A DNA stretch of 64,000 bases from positions 8,634,358 through 8,698,357 of the forward strand of contig JARWKL010000016.1 of NCBI GenBank assembly GCA_029961685.1, given 5' to 3'. This document shows positions 47,055 through 61,010 of this stretch, in pieces. How positions within the stretch are numbered: the stretch's first letter is position 1; every line of letters begins with the position of its first letter. The DNA is from Aristolochia californica (Eukaryota > Streptophyta > Magnoliopsida > Piperales > Aristolochiaceae). Made by a program: the position numbers and the translations under genes. The notes beneath the pieces are model-generated. The model worked only from the letters and a program-made list of their open reading frames with translations, was not told the DNA's origin and did not search any database.

Positions 47055-49846
47055 ATTTAAAGCATGTTAAGATCAGTTACAAGTCCCTTTCCTATAAAAT
47101 TCCACCAAGTTTATTATTAGGGGTTGTACTAGTGGAATCTCCCAAACAAGGATAACAAAACCTTGGAGTTCATTTTTAGAACGTGAAATAAATTTAAAAT
47201 TTTTTTTTGCATACATGAACTCTAAAATTTTCATTTTGTTATGCCTTAATATCTTTTTTGTTTACGTGAAAAAATGGGAGAGTGAAAGCTCATGTTTGCG
47301 TCTGAAAAAAAATTTTACCATCAGAGATGGAAATGCACAAATGCTGAGAGAGATAGTTCCAAAAAGTATATGTGATTTTTCAGGATAGGCAAAAAGTGGG
47401 TTGTTTAGCTCTGGTAAATATCCAACCACTTGAGAATTTGAGTTTTTCCACTCCTTGAAATTTTTGGATCATTAGGTCCACTTGCATCCTCAACATGTTT
47501 CTGGCATGCATATCCACCACATTTAAAGCATGTTTGGATCAGTTACAAGTCCCTTTCCTATAAAATTCCACCAAGTTTATTATTAGGGGTTGTACTAGTG
47601 GAATCTCCCAAACATGGATAACAAAACCTTGGAGTTCATTTTTAGTACGTGAAATAATTTTTAAATTTTTTTTTACATACGTGAACTCTAAAATTTTCAT
47701 TTTGTTATTCCGTAATATCTTTTTTGTTTACGTGAAAAAATGGAAGAGTGAAAGCTCAAGTTTGGATCTGAAAAACAAATTTGACCATCAGAGATGGAAA
47801 TGCACAAATGCTGAGGGAGATAGTTCCAAAAGTATCTGTGATTTTTAAGGATAGGCAAAAAGTGGGTTGTTTAACTCTGGTAATTATGCAACCACTTGAG
47901 AATTTGAGTTTTTCCACTCCTTGAAATTTTTGGATCATTAGGTCCACTTGTATCCTCAACATGTTTCTGGCATGCATATCAACCACATTTAAAGCATGTT
48001 TGGATCAGTTGCAAGACCCTTTCCTATAAAATTCCACCTAGCTTATTATTAGGGGTTGTACTTGTGGAATCTCCCAAACATGGATAACAAAACCTTGGAA
48101 TTCATTTTTAGTGGTTGAAATAATTTCCAAATTTTGTTTTGCATACATGAACACTAAAATTTTCATTTTGTTATGCTTTAATATCTTTTTTGTTTACGAG
48201 AAAAATGGGAGAGTGAAAACTCATGGTTGGATCTGGAAACAAATTTGAGGATCCAAGATGGAAATGCACAAATGCTGAGAGAGATTGTTCCAAAAATTAT
48301 CTGTGATTTTTAAGGATAGGCAAAAAGTGGGTAGTTTAACTCTGGTAAATATCCAACCACATGAGAATTTGATTTTTTCCACTCCTTGAAATTTTTGGAT
48401 CCTTAGGTTCACTTGCATCCTCAACATATTTCTGGCATGCATATCCACCACATTTAAAGCATGTTAGGATCAGTTACAACTCCCTTTCCTACAAAATTCC
48501 ACCCAGCTTATTATTAGGGGTTGTACTAGTGGAATCTCCTAAACATGGATAACAAAACCTTGGAGTTCATTTTTAGTGCGTGAAATAATTTTCAAATTTT
48601 TTTTTGCATACATGAACTCTAAAATCTTCATTTTGTTATGCCTGAATATCTTTTTTGTTTACGAGAAAAATGAGAGAGTGAAAACTCAAGTTTGGATCAG
48701 AAAACAAATTTCAGCATCCAAGATGGAAATGCACAAATGCTGAGAGAGATAGTTCCAAAAAGTATCTATGATTTTTAAGGATAGGCAACATGAGGGTTGT
48801 TTGGCTCTGGTAAATATCCAACCACTTGAGAATTTGATTTTTTCCACTCCTTGAAATTTTTGGATCATTAGGCCCACTTGTATCCTCAACATGTTTCTGG
48901 CATGCGCATCCACCACATTTAAAGCATATTGGGATCAGTTACAAGTCCCTTTCCTATAAAATTCCTCCTAGCTTATTATTAGTGGTTGTACTTGTGCAAT
49001 CTCCCAAACATGGATAACAAAACCTTGGAGTTCATTATTAGTGCGTGAAATAATTTTCAAATTTTTTTTGCATACAAGAACTCTAAAATTTTAATTTTGT
49101 TATGCCTTAATATCTTTTTTATTTACGAGAAAAAATGGGAGAGTGAAAGCTCAAGTTTGGATCTGAAAACATATTTGACCAACCAAGATGGAAATGCACA
49201 AATGCTGAGAGAGATAGTTCCAAAAAGTATCTGTGATTTTTAAGGATAGGCAAAAAGTGGGTTGTTTGGCTCTGGTAAATACCCAACCACTTGAGTATTT
49301 GATTTTTTCCACTCCTTGAAATTATTGGATCATTACGTCCACTTGCATCCTCAACATGTTTCTTGCATGCATATCCACCACATTTAAAGCATGTTAGGAT
49401 CAGTTTCAAGTCCCTTTCCTATAAAATTCCACCTAGCTTATTATTAGGGGTTGTACTAGTGGAATCTCCCAAACATGGATAATAAAACCTTGGATTTCAT
49501 TTTTAGTGCGTGAAATAATTTTCAATTTTTTTTGCATACATGAACTCTAAAATCTTCATTTTGTTATGCCTTAATATGTTTTTTTTTTTTACGAGAAAAA
49601 TGGGAGAGTGAAAACTCAAGTTTGGATCTGAAAACAAATTTCAGCATCCAAGATGGAAGTGCACAAATGCTGAGAGAGATAGTTCCAAAAAGTATCTGTG
49701 ATTTTTAAGGATAGGCAAAATGTGGGTTGTTTGGCTTTGGTAAATATCCAACAACTTGAGAATTTGATTTTTCCCACTCTTTGAAATTTTTGGATCATTA
49801 GGTCCACTTGCATCCTCAACATGTTCCTGGCAAGCATATCCACCAC
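47055..49846 (+). repeat. HOR unit 21, complete 6-mer
   Basis: Monomers start at A 47055, B 47521, C 47987, D 48452, E 48917 and F 49382. Marks are 'gtatatgtg' in A, 'aggttcactt' in C, 'caacatgagg' and 'aggcccactt' in D, and 'aatatgttttt' and 'gttcctggc' in F. Confidence 0.95.
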
Positions 49847-52637
49847 ATTTAAAGCATGTTAAGATCAGTTACAAGTCCCTTTCCTATAAAATTCCACCAA
49901 GTTTATTATTAGGGGTTGTACTAGTGGAATCTCCCAAACAAGGATAACAAAACCTTGGAGTTCATTTTTAGAACGTGAAATAAATTAAAAATTTTTTTTT
50001 GCATACATGAACTCTAAAATTTTCATTTTGTTATGCCTTAATATCTTTTTTGTTTACGTGAAAAAATGGGAGAGTGAAAGCTCATGTTTGCGTCTGAAAA
50101 AAAATTTTACCATCAGAGATGGAAATGCACAAATGCTGAGAGAGATAGTTCCAAAAAGTATCTGTGATTTTTCAGGATAGGCAAAAAGTGGGTTGTTTAG
50201 CTCTGGTAAATATCCAACCACTTGAGAATTTGAGTTTTTCCACTCCTTGAAATTTTTGGATCATTAGGTCTACTTGCATCCTCAACATGTTTCTGGCATG
50301 CATATCCACCACATTTAAAGCATGTTTGGATCAGTTACAAGTCCCTTTCCTATAAAATTCCACCAAGTTTATTATTAGGGGTTGTACTAGTGGAATCTCC
50401 CAAACATGGATAACAAAACCTTGGAGTTCATTTTTAGTACGTGAAATAATTTTAAAATTTTTTTTTACATACGTGAACTCTAAAATTTTCATTTTGTTAT
50501 TCCGTAATATCTTTTATGTTTACGTGAAAAAATGGAAGAGTGAAAGCTCAAGTTTGGATCTGAAAAACAAATTTGACCATCAGAGATGGAAATGCACAAA
50601 TGCTGAGGGAGATAGTTCCAAAAGTATCTGTGATTTTTAAGGATAGGCAAAAAGTGGGTTGTTTAACTCTGGTAATTATGCAACCACTTGAGAATTTGAG
50701 TTTTTCCACTCCTTGAAATTTTTGGATCATTAGGTCCGCTTGTATCCTCAACATGTTTCTGGCATGCATATCAACCACATTTAAAGCATGTTTGGATCAG
50801 TTGCAAGACCCTTTCCTATAAAATTCCACCTAGCTTATTATTAGGGGTTGTACTTGTGGAATCTCCCAAACATGGATAACAAAACCTTGGAATTCATTTT
50901 TAGTGGTTAAATAATTTCCAAATTTTGTTTTGCATACATGAACACTAAAATTTTCATTTTGTTATGCTTTAATATCTTTTTTGTTTACGAGAAAAATGGG
51001 AGAGTGAAAACTCATGGTTGGATCTGGAAACAAATTTGAGGATCCAAGATGGAAATGCACAAGTGCTGAGAGAGATGGTTCCAAAAATTATCTGTGATTT
51101 TTAAGGATAGGCAAAAAGTGGGTAGTTTAACTCTGGTAAATATCCAACCACATGAGAATTTGATTTTTTCCACTCCTTGAAATTTTTGGATCCTTAGGTC
51201 CACTTGCATCCTCAACATATTTCTGGCATGCATATCCACCACATTTAAAGCATGTTAGGATCAGTTACAAGTCCCTTTCCTACAAAATTCCACCCAGCTT
51301 ATTATTAGGGGTTGTACTAGTGGAATCTCCTAAACATGGATAACAAAACCTTGGAGTTCATTTTTAGTGCGTGAAATAATTTTCAAATTTTTTTTTGCAT
51401 ACATGAACTCTAAAATCTTCATTTTGTTATGCCTGAATATCTTTTTTGTTTACGAGAAAAATGAGAGAGTGAAAACTCAAGTTTGGATCAGAAAACAAAT
51501 TTCAGCATCCAAGATGGAAATGCACAAATGCTGAGAGAGATAGTTCCAAAAAGTATCTATGATTTTTAAGGATAGGCAACATGAGGGTTGTTTGGCTCTG
51601 GTAAATATCCAACCACTTGAGCATTTGATTTTTTCCACTCCTTGAAATTTTTGGATCATTAGGCCCACTTGTATCCTCAACATGTTTCTGGCATGCGCAT
51701 CCACCACATTTAAAGCATATTGGGATCAGTTACAAGTCCCTTTCCTATAAAATTCCTCCTAGGTTATTATTAGTGGTTGTACTTGTGCAATCTCCCAAAC
51801 ATGGATAACAAAACCTTGGAGTTCATTATTAGTGCGTGAAATAATTTTCAAATTTTTTTTGCATACAAGAACTCTAAAATTTTAATTTTGTTATGCCTTA
51901 ATATCTTTTTTATTTACGAGAAAAAATGGGAGAGTGAAAGCTCAAGTTTGGATCTGAAAACATATTTGACCAACTAAGATGGAAATGCACCAATGCTGAG
52001 AGAGATAGTTCCAAAAAGTATCTGTGATTTTTAAGGATAGGCAAAAAGTGGGTTGTTTGGCTCTGGTAAATACGCAACCACTTGAGTATTTGATTTTTTC
52101 CACTCCTTGAAATTATTGGATCATTACGTCCACTTGCATCCTCAACATGTTTCTTGCATGCATATCCACCACATTTAAAGCATGTTAGGATCAGTTTCAA
52201 GTCCCTTTCCTATAAAATTCCACCTAGCTTATTATTAGGGGTTGTACTAGTGGAATCTCCCAAACATGGATAATAAAACCTTGGATTTCATTTTTAGTGC
52301 GTGAAATAATTTTCAATTTTTTTTGCATACATGAACTCTAAAATCTTCATTTTGTTATGCCTTAATATGTTTTTTTTTTTTACGAGAAAAATGGGAGAGT
52401 GAAAACTCAAGTTTGGATCTGAAAACAAATTTCAGCATCCAAGATGGAAGTGCACAAATGCTGAGAGAGATAGTTCCAAAAAGTATCTGTGATTTTTAAG
52501 GATAGGCAAAATGTGGGTTGTTTGGCTTTGGTAAATATCCAACAACTTGAGAATTTGATTTTTCCCACTCTTTCAAATTTTTGGATCATTAGGTCCACTT
52601 GCATCCTCAACATGTTCCTGGCAAGCATATCCACCCC
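49847..52637 (+). repeat. HOR unit 22, complete 6-mer
   Basis: Monomers start at A 49847, B 50313, C 50779, D 51243, E 51708 and F 52173. It is the most diverged regular unit: 'aaattaaaaattt' in A, 'ggtccgcttg' in B, a 1-bp deletion 'gtggttaaat' and 'caagtgctgag' in C, 'gagcatttg' in D, 'ctaggttatt', 'caactaag' and 'tacgcaacc' in E, and 'ccaccccattt' at the end of F. Confidence 0.95.
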
Positions 52638-55428
52638 ATTTAAAGCATGTTAAGATCAGTTACAAGTCCCTTTCCTATAAAATTCCACCAAGTTTATTAT
52701 TAGGGGCTGTACTAGTGGAATCTCCCAAACAAGGATAACAAAACCTTGGAGTTCATTTTTAGAACGTGAAATAAATTAAAAATTTTTTTTTTCATACATG
52801 AACTCTAAAATTTTCATTTTGTTATGCCTTAATATCTTTTTTGTTTACGTGAAAAAATGGGAGAGTGAAAGCTCATGTTTGCGTCTGAAAAAAAATTTTA
52901 CCATCAGAGATGGAAATGCACAAATGCTGAGAGAGATAGTTCCAAAAAGTATCTGTGATTTTTCAGGATAGGCAAAAAGTGGGTTGTTTAGCTCTGGTAA
53001 ATATCCAACCACTTGAGAATTTGAGTTTTTCCACTCCTTGAAATTTTTGGATCATTAGGTCCACTTGCATCCTCAACATGTTTCTGGCATGCATATCCAC
53101 CACATTTAAAGCATGTTTGGATCAGTTACAAGTCCCTTTCCTATAAAATTCCACCAAGTTTATTATTAGGGGTTGTACTAGTGGAATCTCCCAAACATGG
53201 ATAACAAAACCTTGGAGTTCATTTTTAGTACGTGAAATAATTTTAAAATTTTTTTTCACATACGTGAACTCTAAAATTTTCATTTTGTTATTCCGTAATA
53301 TCTTTTTTGTTTACGTGAAAAAATGGAAGAGTGAAAGCTCAAGTTTGGATCTGAAAAACAAATTTGACCATCAGAGATGGAAATGCACAAATGCTGAGGG
53401 AGATAGTTCCAAAAGTATATGTGATTTTTAAGGATAGGCAAAAAGTGGGTTGTTTAACTCTGGTAATTATGCAACCACTTGAGAATTTGAGTTTTTCCAC
53501 TCCTTGAAATTTTTGGATCATTAGGTCCACTTGTATCCTCAACATGTTTCTGGCATGCATATCAACCACATTTAAAGCATGTTTGGATCAGTTGCAAGAC
53601 CCTTTCCTATAAAATTCCACCTAGCTTATTATTAGGGGTTGTACTTGTGGAATCTCCCAAACATGGATAACAAAACCTTGGAATTCATTTTTAGTGGTTG
53701 AAATAATTTCCAAATTTTGTTTTGCATACATGAACACTAAAATTTTCATTTTGTTATGCTTTAATATCTTTTTTGTTTACGAGAAAAATGGGAGAGTGAA
53801 AACTCATGGTTGGATCTGGAAACAAATTTGAGGATCCAAGATGGAAATGCACAAATGCTGAGAGAGATTGTTCCAAAAATTATCTGTGATTTTTAAGGAT
53901 AGGCAAAAAGTGGGTAGTTTAACTCTGGTAAATATCCAACCACATGAGAATTTGATTTTTTCCACTCCTTGTAATTTTTGGATCCTTAGGTCCACTTGCA
54001 TCCTCAACATATTTCTGGCATGCATATCCACCACATTTAAAGCATGTTAGGATCAGTTACAACTCCCTTTCCTACAAAATTCCACCCAGCTTATTATTAG
54101 GGGTTGTACTAGTGGAATCTCCTAAACATGGATAACAAAACCTTGGAGTTCATTTTTAGTGCGTGAAATAATTTTCAAATTTTTTTTTGCATACATGAAC
54201 TCTAAAATCTTCATTTTGTTATGCCTGAATATCTTTTTTGTTTACGAGAAAAATGAGAGAGTGAAAACTCAAGTTTGGATCAGAAAACAAATTTCAGCAT
54301 CCAAGATGGAAATGCACAATTGCTGAGAGAGATAGTTCCAAAAAGTATCTATGATTTTTAAGGATAGGCAACATGAGGGTTGTTTGGCTCTGGTAAATAT
54401 CCAACCACTTGAGAATTTGATTTTTTCCACTCCTTGAAATTTTTGGATCATTAGGCCCACTTGTATCCTCAACATGTTTCTGGCATGCGCATCCACCACA
54501 TTTAAAGCATATTGGGATCAGTTACAAGTCCCTTTCCTATAAAATTCCTCCTAGCTTATTATTAGTGGTTGTACTTGTGCAATCTCCCAAACATGGATAA
54601 CAAAACCTTGGAGTTCATTATTAGTGCGTGAAATAATTTTCAAATTTTTTTTGCATACAAGAACTCTAAAATTTTAATTTTGTTATGCCTTAATATCTTT
54701 TTTATTTACGAGAAAAAATGGGAGAGTGAAAGCTCAAGTTTGGATCTGAAAACATATTTGACCAACCAAGATGGAAATGCACAAATGCTGAGAGAGATAG
54801 TTCCAAAAAGTATCTGTGATTTTTAAGGATAGGCAAAAAGTGGGTTGTTTGGCTCTGGTAAATACCCAACCACTTGAGTATTTGATTTTTTCCACTCCTT
54901 GAAATTATTGGATCATTACGTCCACTTGCATCCTCAACATGATTCTTGCATGCATATCCACCACATTTAAAGCATGTTAGGATCAGTTTCAAGTCCCTTT
55001 CCTATAAAATTCCACCTAGCTTATTATTAGGGGTTGTACTAGTGGAATCTCCCAAACATGGATAATAAAACCTTGGATTTCATTTTTAGTGCGTGAAATA
55101 ATTTTCAATTTTTTTTGCATACATGAACTCTAAAATCTTCATTTTGTTATGCCTTAATATCTTTTTTTTTTTACGAGAAAAATGGGAGAGTGAAAACTCA
55201 AGTTTGGATCTGAAAACAAATTTCAGCATCCAAGATGGAAGTGCACAAATGCTGAGAGAGATAGTTCCAAAAAGTATCTGTGATTTTTAAGGATAGGCAA
55301 AATGTGGGTTGTTTGGCTTTGGTAAATATCCAACAACTTGAGAATTTGATTTTTCCCACTCTTTGAAATTTTTGGATCATTAGGTCCACTTGCATCCTCA
55401 ACATGTTCCTGGCAAGCATATCCACCAC
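52638..55428 (+). repeat. HOR unit 23, complete 6-mer
   Basis: Monomers start at A 52638, B 53104, C 53570, D 54035, E 54500 and F 54965. Marks are 'ggggctgtac' and 'aaattaaaaattt' in A, 'cacatacg' and 'gtatatgtg' in B, 'ccttgtaattt' in C, 'cacaattgctg' in D, 'catgattcttgc' in E and 'gttcctggc' in F. Confidence 0.95.
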
Positions 55429-58221
55429 ATTTAAAGCATGTTAAGATCAGTTACAAGTCCCTTTCCTATAAAATTCCACCAAGTTTATTATTAGGGGTTG
55501 TACTAGTGGAATCTCCCAAACAAGGATAACAAAACCTTGGAGTTCATTTTTAGAACGTGAAATAAATTAAAAATTTTTTTTTGCATACATGAACTCTAAA
55601 ATTTTCATTTTGTTATGCCTTAATATCTTTTTTGTTTACGTGAAAAAATGGGAGAGTGAAAGCTCATGTTTGCGTCTGAAAAAAAATTTTACCATCAGAG
55701 ATGGAAATGCACAAATGCTGAGAGAGATAGTTCCAAAAAGTATCTGTGATTTTTCAGGATACGCAAAAAGTGGGTTGTTTAGCTCTGGTAAATATCCAAC
55801 CACTTGAGAATTTGAGTTTTTCCACTCCTTGAAATTTTTGGATCATTAGGTCCACTTGCATCCTCAACATGTTTCTGGCATGCATATCCACCACATTTAA
55901 AGCATGTTTGGATCAGTTACAAGTCCCTTTCCTATAAAATTCCACCAAGTTTATTATTAGGGGTTGTACTAGTGGAATCTCCCAAACATGGATAACAAAA
56001 CCTTGGAGTTCATTTTTAGTACGTGAAATAATTTTAAAATTTTTTTTCACATACGTGAACTCTAAAATTTTCATTTTGTTATTCCGTAATATCTTTTTTG
56101 TTTACGTGAAAAAATGGAAGAGTGAAAGCTCAAGTTTGGATCTGAAAAACAAATTTGACCATCAGAGATGGAAATGCACAAATGCTGAGGGAGATAGTTC
56201 CAAAAGTATCTGTGATTTTTAAGGATAGGCAAAAAGTGGGTTGTTTAACTCTGGTAATTATGCAACCACTTGAGAATTTGAGTTTTTCCACTCCTTGAAA
56301 TTTTTGGATCATTAGGTCCACTTGTATCCTCAACATGTTTCTGGCATGCATATCAACCACATTTAAAGCATGTTTGGATCAGTTGCAAGACCCTTTCCTA
56401 TAAAATTCCACCTAGCTTATTATTAGGGGTTGTACTTGTGGAATCTCCCAAACATGGATAACAAAACCTTGGAATTCATTTTTAGTGGTTGAAATAATTT
56501 CCAAATTTTGTTTTGCATACATGAACACTAAAATTTTCATTTTGTTATGCTTTAATATCTTTTTTGTTTACGAGAAAAATGGGAGAGTGAAAACTCATGG
56601 TTGGATCTGGAAACAAATTTGAGGATCCAAGATGGAAATGCACAAATGCTGAGAGAGATTGTTCCAAAAATTATCTGTGATTTTTAAGGATAGGCAAAAA
56701 GTGGGTAGTTTAACTCTGGTAAATATCCAACCACATGAGAATTTGATTTTTTCCACTCCTTGAAATTTTTGGATCCTTAGGTCCACTTGCATCCTCAACA
56801 TATTTCTGGCATGCATATCCACCACATTTAAAGCATGTTAGGATCAGTTACAACTCCCTTTCCTACAAAATTCCACCCAGCTTATTATTAGGGGTTGTAC
56901 TAGTGGAATCTCCTAAACATGGATAACAAAACCTTGGAGTTCATTTTTAGTGCGTGAAATAATTTTCAAATTTTTTTTTGCATACATGAACTCTAAAATC
57001 TTCATTTTGTTATGCCTGAATATCTTTTTTGTTTACGAGAAAAATGAGAGAGTGAAAACTCAAGTTTGGATCAGAAAACAAATTTCAGCATCCAAGATGG
57101 AAATGCACAAATGCTGAGAGAGATAGTTCCAAAAAGTATCTATGATTTTTAAGGATAGGCAACATGAGGGTTGTTTGGCTCTGGTAAATATCCAACCACT
57201 TGAGAATTTGATTTTTCCCACTCCTTGAAATTTTTGGATCATTAGGTCCACTTGTATCCTCAACATGTTTCTGGCATGCGCATCCACCACATTTAAAGCA
57301 TATTGGGATCAGTTACAAGTCCCTTTCCTATAAAATTCCTCCTAGCTTATTATTAGTGGTTGTACTTGTGCAATCTCCCAAACATGGATAATAAAACCTT
57401 GGAGTTCATTATTAGTGCGTGAAATAATTTTCAAATTTTTTTTGCATACAAGAACTCTAAAATTTTAATTTTGTTATGCCTTAATATCTTTTTTATTTAC
57501 GAGAAAAAATGGGAGAGTGAAAGCTCAAGTTTGGATCTGAAAACATATTTGACCAACCAAGATGGAAATGCACAAATGCTGAGAGAGATAGTTCCAAAAA
57601 GTATCTGTGATTTTTAAGGATAGGCAAAAAGTGGGTTGTTTGGCTCTGGTAAATACCCAACCACTTGAGTATTTGATTTTTTCCACTCCTTGAAATTATT
57701 GGATCATTACGTCCACTTGCATCCTCAACATGTTTCTTGCATGCATATCCACCACATTTAAAGCATGTTAGGATCAGTTTCAAGTCCCTTTCCTATAAAA
57801 TTCCACCTAGCTTATTATTAGGGGTTGTACTAGTGGAATCTCCCAAACATGGATAATAAAACCTTGGATTTCATTTTTAGTGCGTGAAATAATTTTCAAT
57901 TTTTTTTGCATACATGAACTCTAAAATCTTCATTTTGTTATGCCTTAATATCTTTTTTTTTTTTTACGAGAAAAATGGGAGAGTGAAAACTCAAGTTTGG
58001 ATCTGAAAACAAATTTCAGCATCCAAGATGGAAGGGCACAAATGCTGAGAGAGATAGTTCCAAAAAGTATCTGTGACTTTTAAGGATAGGCAAAATGTGG
58101 GTTGTTTGGCTTTTGTAAATATCCAACAACTTGAGAATTTGATTTTTCCCACTCTTTGAAATTTTTGGATCATTAGGTCCACTTGCATCCTCAACATGTT
58201 TCTGGCAAGCATATCCACCAC
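55429..58221 (+). repeat. HOR unit 24, complete 6-mer
   Basis: Monomers start at A 55429, B 55895, C 56361, D 56826, E 57291 and F 57756. Marks are 'aaattaaaaattt' and 'ggatacgc' in A, 'cacatacg' in B, 'ttttcccactcc' in D, 'ggataataaaacc' in E (an F-like change), and a 13-T run, 'ggaagggcac' and 'cttttgtaaat' in F. Confidence 0.95.
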
Positions 58222-61010
58222 ATTTAAAGCATGTTAAGATCAGTTACAAGTCCCTTTCCTATAAAATTCCACCAAGTTTATTATTAGGGGTTGTACTAGT
58301 GGAATCTCCCAAACAAGGATAACAAAACCTTGGAGTTCATTTTTAGAACGTGAAATAAATTTAAAATTTTTTTTTGCATACATGAACTCTAAAATTTTCA
58401 TTTTGTTATGCCTTAATATCTTTTTTGTTTACGTGAAAAAATGGGAGAGTGAAAGCTCATGTTTGCGTCTGAAAAAAAATTTTACCATCAGAGATGGAAA
58501 TGCACAAATGCTGAGAGAGATAGTTCCAAAAAGTATCTGTGATTTTTCAGGATAGGCAAAAAGTGGGTTGTTTAGCTCTGGTAAATATCCAACCACTTGA
58601 GAATTTGAGTTTTTCCACTCCTTGAAATTTTTGGATCATTAGGTCCACTTGCATCCTCAACATGTTTCTGGCATGCATATCCACCACATTTAAAGCATGT
58701 TTGGATCAGTTACAAGTCCCTTTCCTATAAAATTCCACCAAGTTTATTATTAGGGGTTGTACTAGTGGAATCTCCCAAACATGGATAACAAAACCTTGGA
58801 GTTCATTTTTAGTACGTGAAATAATTTTTAAATTTTTTTTTACATACGTGAACTCTAAAATTTTCATTTTGTTATTCCGTAATATCTTTTTTGTTTACGT
58901 GAAAAAATGGAAGAGTGAAAGCTCAAGTTTGGATCTGAAAAACAAATTTGACCATCAGAGATGGAAATGCACAAATGCTGAGGGAGATAGTTCCAAAAGT
59001 ATCTGTGATTTTTAAGGATAGGCAAAAAGTGGGTTGTTTAACTCTGGTAATTATGCAACCACTTGAGAATTTGAGTTTTTCCACTCCTTGAAATTTTTGG
59101 ATCATTAGGTCAACTTGTATCCTCAACATGTTTCTGGCATGCATATCAACCACATTTAAAGCATGTTTGGATCAGTTGCAAGACCCTTTCCTATAAAATT
59201 CCACCTAGCTTATTATTAGGGGTTGTACTTGTGGAATCTCCCAAACATGGATAACAAAACCTTGGAATTCATTTTTAGTGGTTGAAATAATTTCCAAATT
59301 TTGTTTTGCATACATGAACACTAAAATTTTCATTTTGTTATGCTTTAATATCTTTTTTGTTTACGAGAAAAATGGGAGAGTGAAAACTCATGGTTGGATC
59401 TGGAAACAAATTTGAGGATCCAAGATGGAAATGCACAAATGCTGAGAGAGATTGTTCCAAAAATTATCTGTGATTTTTAAGGATAGGCAAAAAGTGGGTA
59501 GTTTAACTCTGGTAAATATCCAACCACATGAGAATTTGATTTTTTCCACTCCTTGAAATTTTTGGATCCTTAGGTCCACTTGCATCCTCAACATATTTCT
59601 GGCATGCATATCCACCACATTTAAAGCATGTTAGGATCAGTTACAACTCCCTTTCCTACAAAATTCCACCCAGCTTATTATTAGGGGTTGTACTAGTGGA
59701 ATCTCCTAAGCATGGATAACAAAACCTTGGAGTTCATTTTTAGTGCGTGAAATAATTTTCAATTTTTTTTTTGCATACATGAACTCTAAAATCTTCATTT
59801 TGTTATGCCTGAATATCTTTTTTGTTTACGAGAAAAATGAGAGAGTGAAAACTCAAGTTTGGATCAGAAAACAAATTTCAGCATCCAAGATGGAAATGCA
59901 CAAATGCTGAGAGAGATAGTTCCAAAAAGTATCTATGATTTTTAAGGATAGGCAACATGAGGGTTGTTTGGCTCTGGTAAATATCCAACCACTTGAGAAT
60001 TTGATTTTTTCCACTCCTTGAAATTTTTGGATCATTAGGCCCACTTGTATCCTCAACATGTTTCTGGCATGCGCATCCACCACATTTAAAGCATATTGGG
60101 ATCAGTTACAAGTCCCTTTCCTATAAAATTCCTCCTAGCTTATTATTAGTGGTTGTACTTGTGCAATCTCCCAAACATGGATAACAAAACCTTGAAGTTC
60201 ATTATTAGTGCGTGAAATAATTTTCAAATTTTTTTTGCATACAAGAACTCTAAAATTTTAATTTTGTTATGCCTTAATATCCTTTTTATTTACGAGAAAA
60301 AATGGGAGAGTGAAAGCTCAAGTTTGGATCTGAAAACATATTTGACCAACCAAGATGGAAATGCACAAATGCTGAGAGAGATAGTTCCAAAAAGTATCTG
60401 TGATTTTTAAGGATAGGCAAAAAGTGGGTTGTTTGGCTCTGGTAAATACCCAACCACTTGAGTATTTGATTTTTTCCACTCCTTGAAATTATTGGATCAT
60501 TACGTCCACTTGCATCCTCAACATGTTTCTTGCATGCATATCCACCACATTTAAAGCATGTTAGGATCAGTTTCAAGTCCCTTTCCTATAAAATTCCACC
60601 TAGCTTTTATTAGGGGTTGTACTAGTGGAATCTCCCAAACATGGATAATAAAACCTTGGATTTCATTTTTAGTGCGTGAAATAATTTTCAATTTTTTTTG
60701 CATACATGAACTCTAAAATCTTCATTTTGTTATGCCTTAATATCTTTTTTTTTTACGAGAAAAATGGGAGAGTGAAAACTCAAGTTTGGATCTGAAAACA
60801 AATTTCAGCATCCAAGATGGAAGTGCACAAATGCTGAGAGAGATAGTTCCAAAAAGTATCTGTGATTTTTAAGGATAGGCAAAATGTGGGTTGTTTGGCT
60901 TTGGTAAATATCCAACAACTTGAGAATTTGATTTTTCCCACTCTTTGAAATTTTTGGATCATTAGGTCCACTTGCATCCTCAACATGTTTCTGGCAAGCA
61001 TATCCACCAC
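58222..61010 (+). repeat. HOR unit 25, complete 6-mer
   Basis: Monomers start at A 58222, B 58688, C 59154, D 59619, E 60084 and F 60549. Marks are 'ggtcaacttg' in B, 'cctaagcatgg' in D, 'cttgaagttc' in E and a 1-bp deletion 'tagcttttattagg' in F. Confidence 0.95.

Larger units (their letters stand above)
35888..61010 (+). repeat. Regular HOR block: nine consecutive 6-mers
   Basis: A monomers start at 35888, 38678, 41470, 44263, 47055, 49847, 52638, 55429 and 58222 (next at 61011). The periods are 2790, 2792, 2793, 2792, 2792, 2791, 2791, 2793 and 2789 bp. Every unit keeps the order A-B-C-D-E-F without hybrids. All D monomers are full length and end with 'gcgcatcc'. The jitter in period comes mostly from poly-T tracts, chiefly in F. 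Confidence 0.95.

Noticed and set aside
35888..61010. Short palindromes such as GCATGC, TGCATGCA (E to F boundary), AAAATTTT and ACTAGT as cruciform or protein-binding sites
   Set aside because: They are 6-8 bp only, with no extended inverted repeat around them. They are useful as restriction landmarks but give no evidence of function.
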